DNA from: Xanthomonas hortorum pv. pelargonii
GTDB taxonomy: Bacteria; Pseudomonadota; Gammaproteobacteria; Xanthomonadales; Xanthomonadaceae
Reading direction: 5' to 3'
Length of the DNA stretch: 64,000 nucleotides
Assembly (NCBI RefSeq): GCF_024499015.1
Contig: NZ_CP098604.1
Location: 1,488,001 to 1,552,000, forward strand
Below are positions 31,639 to 38,413 of the stretch, in pieces. The stretch's first letter is position 1. Each line of letters begins with the position of its first letter. Below the pieces are notes generated by a model. It had not been told where the DNA came from, did no database searches, and saw only the letters and a list, made by a program, of their open reading frames with translations. Position numbers and translations under genes: made by a program.

Positions 31639-31712
31639 CCCGATCGCCCATGCCGGAGCCGCAGGTGCGAAGCGTCCCGATCGCCCATGCCGGAGCCGCA
31701 GGTGCGAAGCGT
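31639..31712. repeat. Tandem duplication of a 37-bp unit
   Basis: Two exact copies of a 37-base unit (31639-31675 and 31676-31712), beginning CCCGATCGCCCATGCCGG, lie between the divergent exporter and MlaE-type genes. The element sits upstream of both genes and may affect their promoters. Confidence 0.9.
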
Positions 31713-31767
31713 CCCCAACATTCGCTCACGCCGGGCGCGGTATGCTGGCGCCACGGACAGGCCACCC

Positions 31768-32880
31768 ATGATCAAACCGCAACCTCCACGCATCGAACAA
31801 GACTCGCAGGATCACGCACAGGTCCGCCTTGCCGGCAGTTGGGTCCTGGCGACCGCATTGCCGCAGGCAGAACTGCTGCAGGCCGTGCCCGATGGCATTC
31901 GTCGCATCGACGCGCGCGGCATCGCGCAACTGGATTCGGCCGGCGTGCTGCAGTTGCTGCGCTTCGCCAGCCGCATGGGTTTGAAGGAAGACGCGATCGA
32001 TTTCCGCGATGAGCACCAGGCCCTGGTGTGCACCATCGAAGAACTCAACGACGAGCGCCCCAAACCCAAGCGAGATTACGGCTTTGTCGCCGCGCTGGAC
32101 CGTCTGGGCCGCACCACGCATGGCGTGGGCCAGGGCATTCTGGAGCTGAACAGCTTTCTGGGCGAGAACCTGGTCAAGATTGCGCGACTGATCCACGAGC
32201 CGCGCCGCTTCCGCCTGACCTCTACCGTGCACCACATGGAACAGGTCGGCCTGGATGCAGTGCCGTTGGTGGTGCTGCTGTCGTATCTGGTGGGCGCGGT
32301 GATCGCGTTCCTGGGCTCGACCATCCTGCGCGACTTCGGCGCGGAAATTTATGTCGTGGAGCTGGTCTCGATCGCCTTCCTGCGCGAGTTCGCGGTGCTG
32401 CTGACCGCGATTGTCCTGGCCGGGCGCACCGCCAGCGCCTTCACAGCGCAGATCGGTGCGATGAAATCGCGCGAGGAAGTGGATGCCATCCGCACCCTGG
32501 GCCTGGACCCGATCGACCTGCTGGTGATTCCGCGCCTGCTGGCGCTGATCTTCACCCTGCCGCTGCTGACCTTCATCGCGATGATCGCCGGCCTGGCCGG
32601 TGGTGTGACGGTGGGCGCGTTCGATCTGGATATCCCGCCGCAGATGTACCTGGCGCGCATGCACGACACCATCCAGTTGCGGCATTTTCTGGTCGGGCTG
32701 TCGAAGGCGCCGCTGTTTGCGCTGGTGATCGGCCTGATCGGCTGTCTGGAAGGCTTGAAGGTCAGCGGCACCGCGCAGTCGGTTGGCGAGCGCACCACCT
32801 CCTCGGTAGTGCAGACGATTTCCTTGGTCATCATCCTCGACGCGATTGCCGCGCTGTGGTTCATGAAGATGGGGTGGTGA
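31768..32880 (+). CDS. MCE-type lipid transporter permease with fused STAS domain, 370 aa
   Basis: Inner-membrane permease of the MlaE family. The first 100 residues form a STAS domain like MlaB (GIRRIDARGIAQLDSAGVLQ), fused ahead of the permease. The permease part has HHMEQVGLDAVPLVVLLSYL, TILRDFGAEIYVVELVSI and GRTASAFTAQIGAMKSREEV, with five to six transmembrane helices. The start at 31768 (MIKPQPP) follows a TATGCT box near 31741. It is followed by an ATPase, an MCE protein and a lipoprotein, so the four probably form one lipid-trafficking complex. The operon lacks a MlaC gene, unlike the classical Mla system. Confidence 0.9.
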   Translation: MIKPQPPRIEQDSQDHAQVRLAGSWVLATALPQAELLQAVPDGIRRIDARGIAQLDSAGVLQLLRFASRMGLKEDAIDFRDEHQALVCTIEELNDERPKPKRDYGFVAALDRLGRTTHGVGQGILELNSFLGENLVKIARLIHEPRRFRLTSTVHHMEQVGLDAVPLVVLLSYLVGAVIAFLGSTILRDFGAEIYVVELVSIAFLREFAVLLTAIVLAGRTASAFTAQIGAMKSREEVDAIRTLGLDPIDLLVIPRLLALIFTLPLLTFIAMIAGLAGGVTVGAFDLDIPPQMYLARMHDTIQLRHFLVGLSKAPLFALVIGLIGCLEGLKVSGTAQSVGERTTSSVVQTISLVIILDAIAALWFMKMGW

Positions 32881-32883
32881 GGT

Positions 32884-33008
32884 GAGGCAGGGATTGGATA
32901 GTCGAGATTCGGGATTGGGGATTCGCCAAAGCGGGCGCGTGCAGCGTGCCCGGACTCATAGGGAAGACGCACTGTGACGAATCCCGAATCCCCAATCACC
33001 GATCCCGA
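32884..33008. repeat. GGGAATC-type dispersed repeat spanning the start of the MCE ATPase gene
   Basis: Left arm (GATTCGGGATTGGGGATTCG, about 32909-32928) and right arm (GAATCCCGAATCCCCAATC, about 32979-32997) oppose each other across the gap between the permease and ATPase genes. The right arm lies inside the ATPase reading frame and encodes its residues NPESPI. Confidence 0.85.
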
Positions 33009-33810
33009 AATCGATACCGACGACGACCAACTGGCGATTTCGGTGCGCGGGCTGACCAACCGCTTCGGTAGCCAGGTCGTGCACGAGGAGCTGGACCTGG
33101 ACGTGCGCCGCGGCGAGATCCTGGGCGTGGTCGGCGGCTCGGGCACCGGCAAATCGGTGCTGATGCGCAGCATCCTGGGCCTGCGCGAGCCGGACGCCGG
33201 CAGCATCCAGGTGCTGGGCGCGGATGCGCGCTCGGGCCGCTTCGCCGACCGCCAGCACATCACCCGCAACACCGGCGTGCTGTTCCAGGACGGCGCGCTG
33301 TTCTCGTCGATGACCGTTGGCGAGAACGTGCAGGTGCCGTTGAAAGAGCATCACGGCGAGTTCCCGGAGCGCTGGTATTTCGAACTGGCGCTGTTGAAGA
33401 TCAAGCTCGCTGGCCTGCCGGCCGATGCGTTGGACAAGCTGCCTTCGCAATTGTCCGGCGGCATGCGCAAGCGCGCCGGCCTGGCGCGTGCACTGGCGCT
33501 GGACCCGCCGCTGCTGTTTCTGGACGAGCCCACCGCTGGCCTGGACCCGATCGGCGCGGCCGCCTTCGACCGTTTGATCCGGACCTTGCAGCAGGCGCTG
33601 GGCCTGACCGTGTTCCTGATCACCCACGACCTGGATACGCTGTACGCCATCTGCGACCGCATCGCGGTGCTGGCCGATCGCAAGGTGATCGCCAACGCAC
33701 CGCTGGCCGAAGTCGAACAGCTCGACCACCCCTGGATCCAGGAATACTTCCACGGTCCGCGCGCCCGCGCCGCGCGCGCGGCCAAGACCGACTCCACCGA
33801 GACCGCCTGA
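32974..33810 (+). CDS. MCE-type lipid transporter ATP-binding protein (MlaF-like), 278 aa
   Basis: ABC ATPase powering the permease encoded just upstream. Walker A GGSGTGKSVL, Q-loop LFQDGALFSS, signature LSGGMRKRAGLARAL, Walker B LLFLDEPTAGLD and switch His VFLITHDL are all intact. The GTG start at 32974 follows GGGAAG. The first residues (TNPESPITDPE) are encoded by a dispersed GGGAATC-type repeat, so the N-terminal tail is not conserved family sequence. No later ATG precedes the fold, so this start or one very near it must be used. Confidence 0.92.
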   Translation: MTNPESPITDPEIDTDDDQLAISVRGLTNRFGSQVVHEELDLDVRRGEILGVVGGSGTGKSVLMRSILGLREPDAGSIQVLGADARSGRFADRQHITRNTGVLFQDGALFSSMTVGENVQVPLKEHHGEFPERWYFELALLKIKLAGLPADALDKLPSQLSGGMRKRAGLARALALDPPLLFLDEPTAGLDPIGAAAFDRLIRTLQQALGLTVFLITHDLDTLYAICDRIAVLADRKVIANAPLAEVEQLDHPWIQEYFHGPRARAARAAKTDSTETA

Positions 33811-33812
33811 GC

Positions 33813-34739
33813 ATGGAAACCAAAGCCAATTACGTCCTGATCGGCGCCTTCACCATCGTGGCAGGCCTGGCCTTGCTGCTGTTCGGGCTGTGGGCGGCCA
33901 AATACTCCTCCGACCGCACCTGGCAGCAATATCGCGTGGTGTTTCGCGAGGCAGTGACCGGCCTGACGGTCGGCAGCCCGGTGCAATACAACGGCATCGC
34001 GGTCGGCTCGATCACCGAGCTGACGCTGGCGCCGAACGACCCGCGCCAGGTCGTGGCGCACGTGCGGGTGAACTCCACCACGCCGATCAAGAGCGATACG
34101 CGCGCCAAGCTGGCCATCACCAGCCTGACCGGCCCGTCGATCATCCAGCTCTCCGGCGGCACGCCCGAAGCACCGTCGTTGACCACCATCGACAAGAGCG
34201 ACGCGCCGATCATCCAGACCACGCCCTCGGCGCTGCAGAACATCACCGACACCGCCAACCGCATCGTCGAGCGCATGGACCAGATGCTCTCGGACAAGAA
34301 CGTGGCCAGCATCACCGCCACCTTGCAGAACCTGGAAAAGATCAGCGGCGGCATCGCCGATCGCGATGAAGGCATGCAGGCGCTGATCGTCAGCGCGCGC
34401 GATGCCGCACGCAATCTGGATACCACCCTGACCACCACCAACGGCACCATCAAGCGGCTGGATCAGAACCTGGTGCAGCAGCTGCCGGGCATCCTGGCCA
34501 AGCTCGACGCCACGCTGGTCAAGCTGGATTCGGCCGCCGGCAACGCCGACAACATCCTTGGCGAGAACCGCGCGGCCATCAATAGTTTCGCCAACGATGG
34601 CCTCGGCCAGCTCGGGCCCACGCTCACCGAGTTGCGCGGTCTGATCCGCGACCTGCGCCGGGTCAGCGACAAACTGGACAACAACCCTGCGCGCTACCTG
34701 CTCGGCCGCGACGCACCCAAGGAGTTCGAACCGAAATGA
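33813..34739 (+). CDS. MCE-domain substrate-binding protein (MlaD-like), 308 aa
   Basis: Periplasmic lipid-binding component anchored by one N-terminal helix (YVLIGAFTIVAGLALLLFGL). The MCE domain covers about residues 38-120 (VVFREAVTGLTVGSPVQYNG, then VGSITELTL). A long helical C-terminal part with repeated ATLQNLEKISGG-like segments probably forms a hexameric tube. It starts two bases after the ATPase stop and overlaps the lipoprotein gene as ATGA, which shows tight coupling. Confidence 0.92.
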   Translation: METKANYVLIGAFTIVAGLALLLFGLWAAKYSSDRTWQQYRVVFREAVTGLTVGSPVQYNGIAVGSITELTLAPNDPRQVVAHVRVNSTTPIKSDTRAKLAITSLTGPSIIQLSGGTPEAPSLTTIDKSDAPIIQTTPSALQNITDTANRIVERMDQMLSDKNVASITATLQNLEKISGGIADRDEGMQALIVSARDAARNLDTTLTTTNGTIKRLDQNLVQQLPGILAKLDATLVKLDSAAGNADNILGENRAAINSFANDGLGQLGPTLTELRGLIRDLRRVSDKLDNNPARYLLGRDAPKEFEPK

Positions 34740-35380
34740 CTGCCATGCGCCTGTTGCGTCCCTTGTTGTGCGTCTCGTTGCTGGCGCTGGGCGGCTGCTC
34801 GCTGCTGACCGGCGGCGACCAGAAACCGGCCACGATCTACGCACCCACCGTGCGGATCACGCCGAACCCGTCCTGGCCGCAGGTGAGCTGGCAACTCTCG
34901 GTTGCCAAGCCCAGCGCCGCGCGTGTGATCGACAGCCCGCGCATCAACGTGCGCCCGACACCGGGCGAGCTGCAGGTCTATCACGGCGCCGGTTGGGCAC
35001 AACCGGCCACCGACATGCTGGAAGACAGCGTGGTGCGCGCGTTCGAAGACTCCGGCAAGATCGCGGCGGTCGCCCGCATCGGCACCGGCATCCGCTCCGA
35101 CTACAAGCTGGTAATCGACCTGCGCCGCTTCGAGTCGGACTATGCGGGCCAATCGCTGCCCTCGGCCACCATCGAACTCAACGCCAAACTGCTGCACGCC
35201 GCCGATCAGCGCGTGGTGGCCTCGCGTACCTTCCTGGTTGCACGCCCGTCCACGGGTACCGACACCGCGACGGTCGCCGCAGCCTTCGAGCAGGCGATGA
35301 CGCAGGTCACCACCGAGCTGGTGGGCTGGACCTTGATCACCGGTCAGCAGGACAGCCAGAACCTGCCGCGTTCGTTGTAA
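34736..35380 (+). CDS. ABC-type transport auxiliary lipoprotein, PqiC/ABC_trans_aux family, 214 aa
   Basis: Outer-membrane-type lipoprotein accompanying MCE transporters. The signal peptide ends in the lipobox LGGC (LLALGGCSLL). The ABC_trans_aux fold is supported by VSWQLSVAKPSAARVIDSPR, LEDSVVRAFEDSGKIAAV and SDYKLVIDLRRFESDY. ATG 34736 overlaps the MlaD-like stop by four bases; a second ATG six bases on (34745) is an alternative start. It takes the place that MlaA/MlaC hold in the classical pathway, so this operon is closer to Pqi-like systems. A composite repeat begins 18 bases after its stop. Confidence 0.88.
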   Translation: MTAMRLLRPLLCVSLLALGGCSLLTGGDQKPATIYAPTVRITPNPSWPQVSWQLSVAKPSAARVIDSPRINVRPTPGELQVYHGAGWAQPATDMLEDSVVRAFEDSGKIAAVARIGTGIRSDYKLVIDLRRFESDYAGQSLPSATIELNAKLLHAADQRVVASRTFLVARPSTGTDTATVAAAFEQAMTQVTTELVGWTLITGQQDSQNLPRSL

Positions 35381-35398
35381 GCGCAAGCGACAGACCTG

Positions 35399-36019
35399 GA
35401 GCGCCTAACAAAACGTAGCGAGCAGTCGCCAGGTGGGCGCGGACGGCGCGCAGGAACCGGGAGTGCACGAGTGGTACATGCCGATTCCGAGCACCGGCCG
35501 CCGGCCTGGTGGCTGCCGCAGAGCGGTTGATCTGTGGCCTGGCTGCAGGGCCCTTGCCCGCCCACCATCGCGGGACACGCTGCAAGTACGTCCTTGTAAG
35601 CTCTTACGCGGCATCCATGCCGCGTAAGGTCCCGCGACGGTGGGCGGGCAAGGACCAGTCGAGATGGTCGGTGTGCACGGTTGCAAGCAGTGCGTGACGT
35701 GCTTCTAATTCGCCAGCTATCGTGTTCTGCGAACTATGCCTGCAAGCCAACGCAAGTCGCGAGATGACCGGCTTTCATCCAGCTGCCGACAAACTCTCTG
35801 GTGCGGTGTCCTCGCCGCTTGCGGGACCGTGTGGCGGCATGGATGCCGCCACCGAGCCTACATGGACGTACTTGCGGCGTGTCCCGCGAGCGGTGAGGGC
35901 ACCACGCCCTCGACCGATCCAGCGTTTGACCTGGCTTCTGACTGCATCCAACAAGATGCAGCCAACGAAACCACTGCGCTCCCCGCCAGCCGAGCGCTCG
36001 CTACGTTTGTTAGCCGCTC
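35399..36019. repeat. TIR-flanked repeat element, copy E3, carrying a nested hairpin element
   Basis: Left end GAGCGCCTAACAAAACGTAG (35399-35418). The right end is its near-perfect inverse, CTACGTTTGTTAGCCGCTC (36001-36019). The left 120 bases match E1 and E2, including TACATGCCGATTCCGAGCAC. Between about 35535 and 35925 sits an inverted copy of the double-hairpin element H1. The right terminal repeat supplies the last codons and the stop of the AlkB-like gene. E1 and E2 are about 140 bases, so E3 looks like one of these opened by insertion. Confidence 0.85.
35535..35925 (-). repeat. Large double-hairpin repeat element, copy H3 (inverted, nested in E3)
   Basis: Hairpin B: outer arm 35554-35576 (TTGCCCGCCCACCATCGCGG) against 35629-35651, with the inner 12-bp stem CTTACGCGGCAT (35603-35614) against 35617-35628. 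Hairpin A lies at about 35801-35910. Between them the spacer matches that of H1 read on the opposite strand. Confidence 0.85.
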
Positions 36020-36618
36020 TTATCGCTGGACACGCGCATCGCAATCTGACGAAAGGTCAGATTGATGCGCTCGCCGACTGGCTTTACGATGCGCGGCAAG
36101 GAGTGTTTGTAATGGCGCTGGGTATCGCCGCCCATCAGCAGCAGATCGCCGTGGCCCAGCTCCAGCGTCTGCTTCAATGCCGCATCGTCGCGATGCTTGA
36201 ACGCAAACCGCCGCGCCGCGCCCAGGCTCACTGAGGCGATCAGCGGCTGCGCGCCCAGCTCCGGTTCGTCGTCGCTGTGCCAGCCCATCGCATCGTTGCC
36301 GCTGCGGTAGCGGTTGACCAACACGCTGTTGAACGGATGCCCGGTTTCATCCTGCAGGCGCGTTCGCACTGGCTGCAGCGCGTCCAGCCACGGCTGCGGC
36401 GCAAACCGGGTGCCCGAATAGCGATAACTCGCCTCCGCATCGCCGATCCAGCTACTCAAGCGTGGCGAATCCACCAGACGCCCGAACATCCGGATGCGGT
36501 GCACTTCCCACTGCACCTGCTGCAAGAGCGCCTGCATCAGCACATCGGCCTGCGCCGCCTGTAACCAGCCGCGACACCAACCGATCTCCGCTCCCGGCAA
36601 CGCAACCCGAATCTTCAT
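36010..36618 (-). CDS. AlkB-like alpha-ketoglutarate-dependent dioxygenase, 202 aa
   Basis: Fe(II)/2-oxoglutarate oxygenase of the AlkB family, which removes methyl groups from alkylated nucleic-acid bases. The iron ligands are in WHSDDEPELG (HxD) and the distal His in HYKHSLPR. The 2-oxoglutarate Arg and the family RxN...R motif are in RINLTFRQ. FNSVLVNRYRSGNDAMG is a conserved entry. The start MKIRVALPG at 36618 is chosen by homology; the frame is open to 36771. The last residues KSG and the stop codon are encoded by the terminal repeat of element E3, so the original C-terminus may have been replaced. Confidence 0.88.
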   Translation of the reverse strand: MKIRVALPGAEIGWCRGWLQAAQADVLMQALLQQVQWEVHRIRMFGRLVDSPRLSSWIGDAEASYRYSGTRFAPQPWLDALQPVRTRLQDETGHPFNSVLVNRYRSGNDAMGWHSDDEPELGAQPLIASVSLGAARRFAFKHRDDAALKQTLELGHGDLLLMGGDTQRHYKHSLPRIVKPVGERINLTFRQIAMRVSSDKSG

Positions 36619-36744
36619 TCGGCAAACGCTAGCACGCACAGGCTGAGCGGCGCCGCGCAGTGCGGATGAATCGATCCGATTTGCCGCCGTCACATCGAAT
36701 CCCGGAAAATGCGCGTTAGCCATCGAGCCAACGGGAGCGGAGCA

Positions 36745-38394
36745 ATGTCGGAAGCAGGAGTCGGCGCACATGCGTCAGAGACGGTCGAGCGCGACGTGAT
36801 GGAGTACGACGTCGTCACCGTCGGCGCCGGTCCGGCCGGGCTGGCGTTTGCGATCCGGCTCAAGCAGCTCGATCCGGCCATCAGCGTGTGCGTGATCGAA
36901 AAGTCCAGCACCATCGGCGCGCATATCCTCTCCGGTGCGGTGATCGAACCGGGCCCGCTGGATGCCTTGCTGCCAGGCTGGCGCGACAACCCGCCGCCGA
37001 TCTGCGTGGCCGCCACCGACGACGAATTCTGGTTTCTCGGCAAGGACAGTGCACGCAAGTTCCCGGTGGTGCCGCCGGGCATGCGCAACCACGGCAACTT
37101 CATCGTCAGCTTAGGGGCGATGTGCGCCTGGCTGGCGCCGCAGGCCGAAGCGCTGGGCGTGGAAATCTACCCCGGCTTTGCCGCCGCCGAAACGCTGCAC
37201 GACGCCAACGACCAGGTCATCGGCGTGCGTATCGGCGACATGGGCGTGGCCAAGGATGGATCGCACAAGCCCGGCTACACCGCCGGCATCGACATCCGCG
37301 CCAAGGTCACCGTGCTGGCCGAGGGCGCCCGTGGCCATCTGACCAAGCGCCTGCTCGAACGCTTCGACCTCACTGCCGACGCCGACCCGCAGGGCTATTC
37401 GATCGGCATCAAGGAGCTGTGGCAGGTGCCGGAGGGGCGCGTCAGCCCCGGCAAGATCGTGCACACGCTCGGCTGGCCGGCCGACAACCGCACCTACGGC
37501 GGCAGCTTCCTGTATCACTTGAACAACAATCAGATCGCGCTCGGCTATGTCAGCGGCCTGGACTACAGCGACCCCAAATACCAGCCGTGGGAAGCCTTCC
37601 AGCAATGGAAGAACCACGCGCTGATCAAGTCGTTGCTGGAAGGCGGCAGCATTCTGTCGGCCGGCGCGCGCGCGATCGTCACCGGCGGCTGGCAGTCGCT
37701 GCCGAAAGTGGACATGCCCGGCGCCTTGTTGATCGGCGACACCGCCGGCCTGCTCAACGTGCCCAAGATCAAGGGCACCCATCAGGCGATCCGCAGCGGC
37801 ATGCTGGCCGCCGAACATCTGGTGCAATCGCAACTGTCCCCGCAAGGCTTCGACGCAAAACTGCGCGCCTCCGATGCGATGGCCGAGTTGAAAGAAGTGC
37901 GCAATATCAAGCCCGGTTTCAAGAAAGGCCTATGGTTCGGCCTGCTCAACGCGGCTTGGGAAACCGCGCTCAAGGGCGCCTCGCCCTGGACGCTGAAGAA
38001 CAAGCCCGACTGGTCGGCACTGCACAAGATCGGCGAGTACGAGCAACCCAAGCGCGACTACGGCACGCGCGAACTCGCACCACGTGACCGTCTGCAGGCG
38101 GTCTACTTTGCCGCCACCGAGCACGACGAAGACCAGCCCGTGCATCTGAAAGTGCTCGACACCGACATCTGCGCCACCCGCTGCGTGGCCGAGTACGACA
38201 ACCCCTGCACGCGCTTCTGCCCGGCCAACGTCTACGAAATGGTCGCAGATACCAACAGCCCCTCCGGCAAACGCCTGCAGATCAACGCCGCCAACTGCGT
38301 GCACTGCAAGACCTGCGACATCAAGGACCCCTACGAGATCATCACCTGGGTCACACCGGAGGGTGGTTCCGGGCCGAACTACCAGAATCTATGA
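36745..38394 (+). CDS. Electron transfer flavoprotein-ubiquinone oxidoreductase, 549 aa
   Basis: Membrane-associated enzyme passing electrons from reduced ETF to ubiquinone. The FAD-binding N-terminus has VVTVGAGPAGLAFAI. The quinone-binding and membrane-surface region includes NHGNFIVSLG and KIKGTHQAIRSGMLAAEH. The C-terminus binds a 4Fe-4S cluster through Cys in EYDNPCTRFCPANVYE and NCVHCKTCDIKDP. The start at 36745 follows GGGAGCGGAG; the open frame begins at 36709. Its electron donors EtfB and EtfA are encoded 11 kb downstream. Confidence 0.95.
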   Translation: MSEAGVGAHASETVERDVMEYDVVTVGAGPAGLAFAIRLKQLDPAISVCVIEKSSTIGAHILSGAVIEPGPLDALLPGWRDNPPPICVAATDDEFWFLGKDSARKFPVVPPGMRNHGNFIVSLGAMCAWLAPQAEALGVEIYPGFAAAETLHDANDQVIGVRIGDMGVAKDGSHKPGYTAGIDIRAKVTVLAEGARGHLTKRLLERFDLTADADPQGYSIGIKELWQVPEGRVSPGKIVHTLGWPADNRTYGGSFLYHLNNNQIALGYVSGLDYSDPKYQPWEAFQQWKNHALIKSLLEGGSILSAGARAIVTGGWQSLPKVDMPGALLIGDTAGLLNVPKIKGTHQAIRSGMLAAEHLVQSQLSPQGFDAKLRASDAMAELKEVRNIKPGFKKGLWFGLLNAAWETALKGASPWTLKNKPDWSALHKIGEYEQPKRDYGTRELAPRDRLQAVYFAATEHDEDQPVHLKVLDTDICATRCVAEYDNPCTRFCPANVYEMVADTNSPSGKRLQINAANCVHCKTCDIKDPYEIITWVTPEGGSGPNYQNL

Positions 38395-38413
38395 GCAACG
38401 ACTGGCATGCCGC

